Shown here piece after piece: positions 33,850 through 41,875 of a DNA stretch of 64,000 nt. The notes below the pieces were generated by a model. It saw only the letters and a program-made list of their open reading frames with translations, had not been told where the DNA came from and did no database searches. The DNA lies in contig JAHBXI010000001.1 of NCBI GenBank assembly GCA_019636515.1, forward strand, positions 806,001 to 870,000. The letters are read 5' to 3'. Origin of the DNA: Phycisphaeraceae bacterium (GTDB lineage Bacteria; Planctomycetota; Phycisphaerae; Phycisphaerales; UBA1924). Made by a program: the position numbers and the translations under genes. Within the stretch, counting starts at the first letter, position 1, and the number at the start of each line of letters is the position of its first letter.

Positions 33850-36171
33850 TCAGCACGGATCCTGGAACGCCAGGACGAACTCGGTGAAATCGTCGGTGTC
33901 GACAAAGCCCGACCCGTCAAAGTCGGCGTCGTCCCCGCCGATGACAAACGCCTGGACGAACGCGTCGAAGTCGTCGGTGTCAACGAAGCCTGAGCGATCG
34001 AAATCGGCGGGATCCGAAACGATGACGGTCGAGACGGGCATGAGGACGACTCGGCGGCCCAGGCCTTCGATCGTCACGGTGAGCGTTCCGGACCCGCAAT
34101 CGGACCCGGCCGTCACGGGAAAGGCAATGGTTCCGTCGCCCTGGAGCGTGGGCGAGCCGACCGAGACGATCCCACTTGATGAGGCGACCGAGACGGAAGC
34201 CCCGTCGAGGGATACCTCGTCGAGTTTCCAGTCGCGGGCGCGGATGGTGAGCATGGCGGGAGAGGCTTCATCGGCGTGCAGGACGGGCGGATCGAGCGTG
34301 GCGGTGGATCGCACGGCGTCGGGCTTGCCGACCAGGTCGGCTCTCCAGGCGTCGAACATGGACTGGAGGATGAAGACCGGGTCGGGGTCCGCGTTGATCT
34401 TGTTGGCGACGTTGAAGGTCATGAAGTAGTCGCCGCCGGCGAGGCCGGAAACCGGGTTGAAACCACCGCCGGCCACTCCCTGCATGATGCAGACGATCGT
34501 GGAGGAAACGCGGACGACCGCGTCAAGGAGGCCGTCGCCGTCCATGTCGGCGGCTCGCATGGCGTTTGGGGCAAAGCCGATGGGATACCAGACCCCTGGT
34601 TGAAGGGTCCCGTCTCCATTGCCCTTGAAGACGTACAGGCGCGACGCGGTGCGCTGCAGGGCGAGCAGGTCGAGTTTGCCGTCGGCGTCGAGATCTCGCA
34701 GGATCGGGTTTCCGGGAGCGGCGACCACGGAGTGGGTGGACAAGGTGAAGGTGCCATCGGGGTTCTGGACAAAGACCTTGACGAGCGGGTCGCCGTTGGC
34801 GGTGATGGCCAGGTCGATCCTTCCGTCGCCGTTGAGGTCGCCCGCGTCGATGCCGACCGGAGGCGCGGCGAAGGAAATGACCGGCCCGGCGACAAACGTG
34901 GCATCCCCGTTGTTGCGGAACATCGCAACGGTACGGGCCGCGGCATTGGTGACGATGAGGTCGAGGTCACCGTCGCCTTCAAGGTCCGCCAGGACCGGGT
35001 ACTGCGAACCATCGCCGGTGGAGAGGGTCGCGGCGAGCGTCATCACGCCCTGGCCGTCGTTGATGAAGATCGAGCAGGTATCGCCGGTGAAGTTGGCAAC
35101 CACGAGGTCGATGGTCTGGTTGCCGTCAAGATCCCCCACGGCCAGGCCCTGCGGCCCGGCGCCCGTCGGATGTACGACGGGCGAGGCGAAGGTCCCGTCG
35201 CCGTTGCCAAGCAGGATGGCCACGGTGCCCGCGGCGTTGTTGATGACGGCGGCGTCGAGGCGTCCGTCGGCGTTGAAATCCGCGACTTCGAGATCGCGTC
35301 CGGTAAAGCCCAGGGTGGTGGGGATGAGCGGGGCCAGGGTGGCCTGGCGGCCGGGCGTGGTGGTATTGAGCAACACGCCCAATCCTCCGTTGCCGCAGAC
35401 CGCGACGTCGGGCCTGCCGTCGCCGTTGAAATCGCCCGGGACGGCGGCGTTGCCGAAGTTGGTGGCCCGGTAATTGCCGTTGCTTCCTTCGCGGTCACCG
35501 GCTCGTCCGATGAGCATGTAGGCGATGTGGGCGGACTTAAAGGTATCCGGGAGGGTGGTGCAGCCGGTGGGAAAGGCGGGTGAGCATGAGCATCGCCCGT
35601 CGCCGCCCCAGGCTCGCGCGGCCTCCATCGAGGCCATGAGTTTGGCGGGTATATCGCCGGGGGTGTTGTGGATTGCTTCAATCGCTTTCTCGACGACCAG
35701 AGGCCCCCAGAGGACGTTTCCCTGGACGGCGAAGACAAGGTCGCCGTCGGATCCGGTGGCTCCTCCTTTCCAGGCGCCCGCGCCGGTGCCGGAAAAAGTG
35801 GCCGCCCGACCGAGGACATCGGCGATGCCGTACTGCTTGTTCTGGTGGCTGGTATCGAACACCGAGAGAGCGGCGAGGATCTCGTCGGGTGATGACCCGG
35901 CGTACAGGCCATCACGAACAAGAGTCCGGTTGGCTCCGGTCGAATCAACAAAGGATTGGGCGGTGGCGGCCCCGACGCCAACGACCAGCACGGGCGTGTT
36001 GGCCTGAAGATCGAAATTGGTCAGGCAGGTCGCTGAACCGAGCGCGACTTCCCCGGTTCGGGTGTCGCAGATGATGATGGACCATGTTGCACCCGCCGAT
36101 GCCGCGAGCACGGACACGACCGACGCGACCGCCCAAGCGGCCAGGGCGTGAGTGGAACGGGAACGGTACAT
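33850..36171 (-). CDS. Secreted DUF1028/FG-GAP protein with dockerin-like tail
   Basis: About 773 residues. Signal peptide (LAAWAVASVVSVLAASAGA). A DUF1028 domain (Ntn-hydrolase-like) follows: TWSIIICDTRTGEVALGSAT, ATAQSFVDSTGANRTLVRDG, QGNVLWGP. Seven or so FG-GAP/VCBS repeats with Ca-binding DFNGDGRPD, DFNADGRLD, DLDGNQTID, DLEGDGDLD, DLNGDGRID, DLDADGKLD and DMDGDGLLD come next, predicting an integrin-like propeller. A beta domain and two EF-hand-like loops (DFDRSGFVDTDD, DFDGSGFVDTDD) end it, with QDPC. The start at 36171 is chosen because it begins the signal peptide. Confidence 0.87.
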   Translation of the reverse strand: MYRSRSTHALAAWAVASVVSVLAASAGATWSIIICDTRTGEVALGSATCLTNFDLQANTPVLVVGVGAATAQSFVDSTGANRTLVRDGLYAGSSPDEILAALSVFDTSHQNKQYGIADVLGRAATFSGTGAGAWKGGATGSDGDLVFAVQGNVLWGPLVVEKAIEAIHNTPGDIPAKLMASMEAARAWGGDGRCSCSPAFPTGCTTLPDTFKSAHIAYMLIGRAGDREGSNGNYRATNFGNAAVPGDFNGDGRPDVAVCGNGGLGVLLNTTTPGRQATLAPLIPTTLGFTGRDLEVADFNADGRLDAAVINNAAGTVAILLGNGDGTFASPVVHPTGAGPQGLAVGDLDGNQTIDLVVANFTGDTCSIFINDGQGVMTLAATLSTGDGSQYPVLADLEGDGDLDLIVTNAAARTVAMFRNNGDATFVAGPVISFAAPPVGIDAGDLNGDGRIDLAITANGDPLVKVFVQNPDGTFTLSTHSVVAAPGNPILRDLDADGKLDLLALQRTASRLYVFKGNGDGTLQPGVWYPIGFAPNAMRAADMDGDGLLDAVVRVSSTIVCIMQGVAGGGFNPVSGLAGGDYFMTFNVANKINADPDPVFILQSMFDAWRADLVGKPDAVRSTATLDPPVLHADEASPAMLTIRARDWKLDEVSLDGASVSVASSSGIVSVGSPTLQGDGTIAFPVTAGSDCGSGTLTVTIEGLGRRVVLMPVSTVIVSDPADFDRSGFVDTDDFDAFVQAFVIGGDDADFDGSGFVDTDDFTEFVLAFQDPC
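33853..34008 (-). repeat. Paired EF-hand (dockerin-like) C-terminal tail, copy 6
   Basis: The last 52 codons: DFDRSGFVDTDDFDAFVQAF then DFDGSGFVDTDDFTEFVLAF, ending QDPC. The spacing of 28 residues with GGDDA between loops matches copy 1. Confidence 0.88.
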
Positions 36172-36790
36172 GCTGAAACTCCGGGGCGGGACGCACGACG
36201 AGCGAAGACGAGTACGCGCTGACGAGAATGACCAGTGTACTCGACCGGACCCGGATTCCGGATGCACGGATCCTCTCATTGTGCCGGAAAACACGGGAAA
36301 ATCGTATTCACGTTGGTGAGAGAATCAGGCGAAACGGTGCCGTCGTTTCCGGTGATGCCCCGGCTGAATGCACTCGGACGTGAAAACTAAAAAAACGGGT
36401 TGAAATCGCGTTGCGAAGATGGGAAAGATCGAGTAGTCTGATAAAAGTGCGGGCACGGCGGTGTGAAGAAACCATCCGCCACCGTGACCACACGAGAGGG
36501 CGAGCCGAACGTGGCGACGCACGCGACAAGCCTGCGTCATCGTGTTAAGGAGGTACGCTCAGGCGGGGATCGATACAAGTTGAGTCGGTGGCCGAGCAAT
36601 CCGAGGATTTGGGGCCGACGTTGGTTTGGGTTTCAATGGCCCCGCGTTGATCGTGTCGGGTTGAACTGGTCGGGTTGAACGCGTCTCGGGTCGGGTTGGC
36701 TCATCATGCCGTGGCGTTTCCCACGTCGGAATCGCGTGGAGCCACGCCCTGTTTTTTTACCTGTTTTTTCACAAGTCCCTCCCTCCACAG

Positions 36791-36822
36791 CCTCTCCCCG
36801 GCGAATGTTCGCCGGGGAGAGG
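36791..36822. repeat. Perfect 15-base inverted repeat
   Basis: CCTCTCCCCGGCGAA, then TG, then its exact reverse complement. A run of C follows, and T-rich DNA lies about 20-40 bases to the left, so on the minus strand the hairpin is followed at a distance by A/T-rich sequence. It may be a terminator, a mobile repeat or a protein site. Confidence 0.9.
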
Positions 36823-37064
36823 CCCCCTTGTGGTCCCTTCCCATCGCACAGCCTCGTGCGAGAACCTGAACGCGGCGGACCTTGTGAGTCCACTCCCGGA
36901 AGTCGTCCCAAGGGAACGCGCCGGCGGGCAGCCCGACGCGGTGGCATGAACGTAAACCCTGTGCGGAACCGGAGTATTCCCTCCCCGGACGGAATGTGTC
37001 GCGGGTTGATATGGACTCCCGCGGGTCTCTCGCGGGCTGGTCACCGGGGGCCATACCGGGAGCC

Positions 37065-37112
37065 GTGCACCAAACTGGACATGCACCAAACTGGCCATGC
37101 ACCAAACTGGGG
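37065..37112. repeat. Three tandem 16-base repeats
   Basis: The unit is ATGCACCAAACTGGCC with small changes in the first and last copies. It ends 10 bases before the stop of the phosphoesterase at 37123. Confidence 0.92.
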
Positions 37113-37122
37113 GATCGCCGGA

Positions 37123-38004
37123 TTACGGCGACGATATCCGTGCCACGTAGCGGATTGACTCTTCCGGACGTGGCGGATCGGAGAGGTCGATGGGGAGGTA
37201 GACCCCCCTCTCGTGGTCGCTGTTCAGCACGAGGGCGTTTGGCGGTATGAACCTGGCGCCATCCTCGGCTTTTTCGTGCCCGAGGATGAAGAGATAGACC
37301 CCCCAGCGCTCGGTGAGGTCTTCGAGGAGTTCGGCGTCGTATCCCCTCCCCCAGACCATGAGGTGGGCCGATCCTCGGCGCGGCTCGTAATCGTCGTCCC
37401 GCAGATCCCGTGTCAGGACCGAGGGGTCGAATCGCTGCATGATGGCGGCCGGCGGGACGCTATGGACACAGAGGATGTCCCCCCTCGGGCAGACGCATCG
37501 CAGGGCCAGGGGCATGGAGCGGACAAAGTCGGTGATGGCGTCTCGGACGTCGTCGGCATCGCCGCCGAAAACATAATCCACTCCCTGGTTGAAGGCCTCG
37601 ACGACGCGGACGCCATCCTTGACGATGCCCGCGCCCGCGATCTGCGAGAGTTCGTGGTTTCCGAGCAGGACGTGGACGTGCTCGGGGTGGCGAGCCTTCA
37701 GGTCGGCGGTGCGGGTCAGGACCCGGTAACTGAAATCCATGCCGTTGATGAGGCGGTCGCCGTGGATGAGTTCGTGGAGGGTGAGATGGGCCGGATCGGT
37801 GGCTTGGCCGTCGAGCCCGGCAACCGTGACAAGTCGGTCGAAATGGACGGGGTTGTCGTGGAGATCGCCGGTGGCGACGAGCCGGCCGGGCGCTTCGATG
37901 CGGTCGATCGAGCCTGTCCGGCACGCGGATCGCCGGTTGGCCTCCGCCCCGCGGGCAAGCGCGTCGATGACGGCGCTGGAACTCTGCAGGTCCTGGATCT
38001 TCAA
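37123..38004 (-). CDS. Metallophosphoesterase, Ser/Thr phosphatase-like
   Basis: About 293 residues. Motifs: VATGDLHDNP, VLLGNHELSQIAG, ILCVHSVPP and FILGHEKAEDG, the metal-binding set of calcineurin-like phosphoesterases, with GNHE as in PPP-type phosphatases. The family start is unclear. TTG at 38004 (FTLKIQDLQSSS) has no obvious ribosome site. An ATG at 38163 would add about 53 low-complexity residues. It lies back to back with a Ser/Thr kinase, which suggests, without proof, a kinase-phosphatase pair. Confidence 0.78.
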   Translation of the reverse strand: MKIQDLQSSSAVIDALARGAEANRRSACRTGSIDRIEAPGRLVATGDLHDNPVHFDRLVTVAGLDGQATDPAHLTLHELIHGDRLINGMDFSYRVLTRTADLKARHPEHVHVLLGNHELSQIAGAGIVKDGVRVVEAFNQGVDYVFGGDADDVRDAITDFVRSMPLALRCVCPRGDILCVHSVPPAAIMQRFDPSVLTRDLRDDDYEPRRGSAHLMVWGRGYDAELLEDLTERWGVYLFILGHEKAEDGARFIPPNALVLNSDHERGVYLPIDLSDPPRPEESIRYVARISSP

Positions 38005-38404
38005 GGTGAAAGTGTATGAAACAGCGTGCCGGTTGTGGCGTTGATCGGGCAGTTTGCGAGCGCGGGTGGGTTGGCCGGATCGGGATTCAGTGTCCGTTGA
38101 TTGCCTTTTCGGACCTGGAGCGCGATACTCCCCCCGCGTCGAATCCTCCCTTCGAAGGGTCATTGGAGGCATCCGAGGGGTTTGAGGGTGCGTACCCTCG
38201 GCGGCGGGATCGTGCGGCCCGGAACCGGGTCGTCCGCCGCTGCGGGGCGGGTTGGGGGTCGTGCGCCTCGTTCTTGCGCACGGCCGAGAGTGCGTGAGAG
38301 TGGCTCGGTCGTTCCCTGGACGCCACCGGGCGGGTTTCGGGGTGGCTGGTGCTTCCGGCGGGCGCGACGCGTCGCCCCCGGATCGGATGATGTGGATCGC
38401 CACG
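38005..38404. other. Divergent intergenic region between phosphatase-like and kinase genes
   Basis: About 400 bases. The frames of both flanking genes stay open through much of it, but translations are Arg/Gly/Ser-rich and unlike either protein. No promoter, repeat or RNA is clear. Confidence 0.4.
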
Positions 38405-39310
38405 ATGGGTTCGGAGCAGACAGAGTTCAAGCCTGGGCAGATCGTTGAGGGTTTCCGCGTCATGGCGGAACTGGGCCGGGGCGCGCGCTCGATCGTGTAT
38501 CTGGTGCAGAACCCCGAGACCAAGGAAGTCTGGGCACTCAAGCACGTTGAGAAGATCGGCCCCAAGGACGACCGCTTCATCGAGCAGGCGGAGATGGAGG
38601 CGAAGATCGCGGGCGGCCTCGACCATCCGGCGATCCGCAAGATCCACCGTGTGATCAAGAAGAAGGCCCGGTTCCTCTCGGTCAAGGAACTGTTCCTGGT
38701 CATGGAACTGGTGGACGGGGTGTCCATCGACATCCAGCCTCCCCGGACGTTCGAGCAGGCGGTTCACATCTTCCACCAGACGGCGTCGGCGATGGCGCAC
38801 ATGCATATGCGCGGGTACGCCCACGCGGACATGAAGCCCAACAACGTGGTGGTGGACGACAAGGGGACGGTCAAGATCATCGACCTGGGGCAGGCGTGCA
38901 AGATCGGGACGGTCAAGCCGCGGATCCAGGGGACTCCGGACTACATCGCGCCCGAGCAGGTTCACCTCAAGCCGATCACGGCCAAGACGGACATTTACAA
39001 CCTCGGGGCGATGATGTACTGGGTGCTGACGCGGCGGTATATCCCCACCGCGCTGCCCAAGGGCGACTCTCTGGTGAGTTCACTGGACCCGCACCTGATG
39101 GCCAAGCCGATGCCGGCGATCGAGATCAACCGCAAGGTGCCGCCCAAACTCAACGAACTGATCATGCAGTGCGTGGAGATCGTGCCCGAGGACCGTCCCG
39201 CGGACATGATGACGGTGGCCGACCGACTGAACCTGATCCACGGGATCCTGCTGGCTCGCCAGGGGCTCAGCGACTCGAAATTCAACGTTGATCCGCCCAC
39301 GGACGCGTGA
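38405..39310 (+). CDS. Serine/threonine protein kinase, single domain
   Basis: About 301 residues. Gly loop LGRGARSIVYLV, VAIK-type Lys in WALKHVEK, catalytic loop YAHADMKPNNVVV (HAD in place of HRD), metal-binding DLGQ in place of DFG, and APEQ. This is a complete Hanks-type kinase core. No membrane segment or sensor domain follows, unlike most PknB-type proteins. Start codons at 38387 and 38390 are also possible; I use MGSEQTEFKPGQIVEGF. The gene is divergent from the metallophosphoesterase. Confidence 0.88.
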   Translation: MGSEQTEFKPGQIVEGFRVMAELGRGARSIVYLVQNPETKEVWALKHVEKIGPKDDRFIEQAEMEAKIAGGLDHPAIRKIHRVIKKKARFLSVKELFLVMELVDGVSIDIQPPRTFEQAVHIFHQTASAMAHMHMRGYAHADMKPNNVVVDDKGTVKIIDLGQACKIGTVKPRIQGTPDYIAPEQVHLKPITAKTDIYNLGAMMYWVLTRRYIPTALPKGDSLVSSLDPHLMAKPMPAIEINRKVPPKLNELIMQCVEIVPEDRPADMMTVADRLNLIHGILLARQGLSDSKFNVDPPTDA

Positions 39311-39333
39311 CGGGGACCCCCGGGGACGCGTCT

Positions 39334-40248
39334 TCAGGCCGGGGGGTTCCAGCGCGGCCGCGGGGCCCGCCAGGCAAGCAATCCGGCCACGAGGCTGATC
39401 GAGCAGTAGGCGTTGAAAAAATACAGGCCAGGCTCGGCCCGGGCCGTGGACCCCTCGAGGCTGCGCAGCGCAAAGAGCGAGAGGAAGACCGCGGCGACGA
39501 AGAGATCGACAAAGGAGAACTGGCCGATCATGGAGGCCAGTCTGGACAAGCGACGCTCGATCGACTCGGATCGGACGGACCAGCGGTCGGCGGTGCCGGC
39601 GAAGCCGGGCGAGCGGTCGATGAACCCGGCGCGGTTGGCCAGGACGATGGCGAGCAGGACAAGTTTCACGGTCGGGAGCGAGATGCTCGCGGCCACGATG
39701 GTGAGGGCGACCCAGGGCTCTCCCGCGTCAAAGAGGTCCATGGCGGATCCCCATATGCTCTTGGTCCTGGCCTCGGCGACCACCGATCCGATGACGGGAA
39801 GATCTCGCTGGTTGATGAAACTGATCATGGGGGTAAAGACGCCGGGGACAAGCGCCACGGCGGCGATAACCAGCAGTGAGGCGACAAAGACGTCGGCTCG
39901 GGGCGATCCGCGGGCCAGGACCAGGGCGACCAGGGCAATCCCACCGGAGACGGCGAGCATGACACGCAGGTGCCTCCACTGAGCCTCGTGGCTGCGGTGG
40001 GCGGCCTCGCGGAGCGACTCGATGGCGGCCTTCTGGTCGGTCGCGCCCGAGTAGAGCCCGAAGGTGACGGCCTCGGCGATGTCCCTTTTTTTGAGGTCAA
40101 CCGCGCTGTGCATGTTGGCGGCGGCGGCGAGTGCCTCGAAGTCGTGCACGGAGGCGCGGGCGGATCGGACGACGGCGCAGGCGTGGACGGAGAGCATAAT
40201 CGCCGCGGCGAGGATAAACAGGAACTGGAAGACGGTCAGTGGTCGCAT
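39334..40248 (-). CDS. PqiA-like integral membrane protein
   Basis: A 304-residue membrane protein. There is an N-terminal helix (VFQFLFILAAAIMLSVHACA), a periplasmic-like segment of about 70 residues, then four or five helices (LAVSGGIALVALVLA, VFVASLLVIAAVALVPG, LTIVAASISLPTVKLVLLAI, VDLFVAAVFLSLFAL, YCSISLVAGLLAW). The segment GQFSFVDLFVAAVFLSL and the final FFNAY resemble the paraquat-inducible protein A domain, which works with MCE lipid-transfer proteins. No MCE gene is nearby. The two genes either side are unrelated. Confidence 0.65.
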   Translation of the reverse strand: MRPLTVFQFLFILAAAIMLSVHACAVVRSARASVHDFEALAAAANMHSAVDLKKRDIAEAVTFGLYSGATDQKAAIESLREAAHRSHEAQWRHLRVMLAVSGGIALVALVLARGSPRADVFVASLLVIAAVALVPGVFTPMISFINQRDLPVIGSVVAEARTKSIWGSAMDLFDAGEPWVALTIVAASISLPTVKLVLLAIVLANRAGFIDRSPGFAGTADRWSVRSESIERRLSRLASMIGQFSFVDLFVAAVFLSLFALRSLEGSTARAEPGLYFFNAYCSISLVAGLLAWRAPRPRWNPPA

Positions 40249-40328
40249 GGCCGGCTCGGCCGCCGAGGAGGAACTGGGTTCACGACCAGGCGGGTTTCGG
40301 CGCGTGGACCGGCGGCGTGAGCGCCGGT

Positions 40329-41448
40329 TCAGTCCCGCGGCTGCTCGCGTTCGGCCCGCCGCCTCTTGAGTTCGGCGTCGATGAAATCGCCGATATCCCC
40401 GCGGAGGACGGTCTCGTAGTCGGAGCGTTCATGGCCGGTTCGGTGGTCCTTGACGCGGTTATCGTAGAACACGTACGAGCGGATCTGCGTTCCCCATCCG
40501 CGTTCGGCGCTCCCCCCGGTGGCGGCGGCGATTTCCTTCTCTCGTCGCTCGTCTTCGAGCAACTGGAGTTTGGCCTGGAGCACCGCGAAAGCCTGCCGGC
40601 GGTTCTGGGGCTGGTCTCGGTACGTGGAGGCCACGACCTGGATGCCGGTGGGCTTGTGGACAAGCCGGATCGCGGTGGCGACCTTGTTGACGTTCTGTCC
40701 GCCGGGTCCGGACGCCCTGACGAAGGCGATGACCTCGACCTCATTCTCGGGGATCTTGACCTCGGATTCCTCGATCTCGGGGGTGACCTCGACGGTGCAG
40801 AAGGATGTCTGGCGTTTCCCCTGGGCGTTGAAGGGGGACACGCGGGCTAGGCGGTGAGACCCTTGCTCGCACTTGAGGTATCCGAAGGCAAACGGCCCCT
40901 TGACATGGAGGGTCACCGAGTCGATGCCGACTTCGGAGCCGTGGGACTTGTCAACCTCCTCGAGTTTCCAGTTCATTTTTTCGCAGTAATAGAGGTACAT
41001 GCGAAAGAGCATCTCGCACCAGTCGTTGGCCTCGGTGCCGCCGACGCCCGACGAGATGGTGAGAAAGCAGTTCTTGGAATCGTGCCTGCCGGCGAGGAGG
41101 GAATGCATCTCGACCCGGGCCATGCGGGCGGTGAGGTCGAAGAGTTGGTGGTCGGCCTCGGCGAGCAGGTCCTTGTCTCCCGCCTCTCGTGACATCTCGT
41201 AGGCGAGCCTGGCGTCCTCGAAGCGGCGTATCACCTCGGAGAGGGCATCGACCTGCGACTTGAGGGTCCTGATCGATCCGACCACCTTGTTGGCGCGTTC
41301 CTGGTTGTTCCAGAATCCCTCGGAGGATTGCTCGGCCTCGAGGTCGGCGAGTTGGCGGAGTTTTTCGTCGTAGTTAAAGCGAGTCGCGGATGGTCACGAT
41401 CCGCGCCTCGAGGTCGTCGATGATGGGCTGGTGTGCGTCGTAGTGCAT
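40329..41448 (-). CDS. prfB: Peptide chain release factor 2, programmed +1 frameshift
   Basis: The zero frame starts at ATG 41448 (MHYDAHQPIIDDLEARIVT) and stops at TAA 41374-41376 after 24 sense codons. The +1 frame then runs from AAC 41375 to the stop at 40329, giving 372 residues in all. The tripeptide SPF (ARVSPFNAQGKRQTSF) and the GGQ motif (SGPGGQNVNK) mark RF2, and both ends align with RF2 across the shift (IRDSL / NYDEKL against LRGYL / DYDAKK of E. coli). RF2 reads UGA and UAA stop codons. The slip site is CTT TAA C rather than the usual CTT TGA C. Confidence 0.95.
41373..41379 (-). other. Programmed +1 frameshift site of prfB (CTT TAA C)
   Basis: The coding strand reads GAC TCG CTT TAA CTA CGA. 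The ribosome would slip from CTT to TTT, skipping one T, and continue at AAC. The site sits where RF2 autoregulation occurs. The Shine-Dalgarno-like AGGGGG that stimulates the E. coli shift is absent; CGCGAC is found at that distance. Confidence 0.88.
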
Positions 41449-41565
41449 GGGAACTCCGATCGGGGCCAACTGTAGGCCCCGGCGCAGGGGCGGCGACCGG
41501 CGGGGAACGACCGGGCACGGCCGCCGGGCGCGTGCAATGATGTCATCGAAAGGACGTGTGGCCGT

Positions 41566-41862
41566 ATGGACGCGGACGTGTGGTCGACGATGGCGCAGGC
41601 GTCGGGCGCGATGCCCAGGGAGGCGCGGGCGTGGACTCTCATGGGCATCCTGGCGCTGGCGCTGGGTATTTTGGTGATGCTCATGGGTATTTCCCTGGCG
41701 GTGATGCTCCGTCGGCGTCGGCGCCGGTTGCTCGCGCTCAGGTCGGACACGGCAAGGCGCCGCGTGGTGGACCCCTGGATGGAGGCGGGACGGCGTGCCT
41801 CGCCGCCGACGGCCGAGGAACTGGAGGAGGACCGCGCCGACGACGCTCCCCCGTCGCGGTGA
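41566..41862 (+). CDS. Small single-pass membrane protein of unknown function
   Basis: A 98-residue protein with a single membrane helix (TLMGILALALGILVMLMGISLAVML) followed by a strongly basic patch (RRRRRR) and an acidic, disordered C-terminus (TAEELEEDRADDAP). The in-out topology by the positive-inside rule puts the C-terminus in the cytosol. It ends 13 bases before the tgt start, so it is probably the first gene of the tgt-yajC-secDF block. I recognise no family. Confidence 0.68.
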   Translation: MDADVWSTMAQASGAMPREARAWTLMGILALALGILVMLMGISLAVMLRRRRRRLLALRSDTARRRVVDPWMEAGRRASPPTAEELEEDRADDAPPSR

Positions 41863-41875
41863 GCGGATCGACACG

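Larger units (their letters stand above)
36172..37122. other. Gene-poor region of 950 bases with repeats
   Basis: I see no convincing gene on either strand; open frames are short and Arg/Ser-rich. It holds a perfect 15-base palindrome (36791-36822), paired T runs (GTTTTTTTACC, GTTTTTTCAC at about 36750-36770), repeats of GTCGGGTTGAAC near 36655-36700 and a 16-base tandem repeat at its right edge. It could carry a non-coding RNA or be decayed sequence. Confidence 0.55.

Noticed and set aside
36791..36822. Insertion sequence end
   Set aside because: No transposase, no second copy of the palindrome and no target duplication seen in the window.
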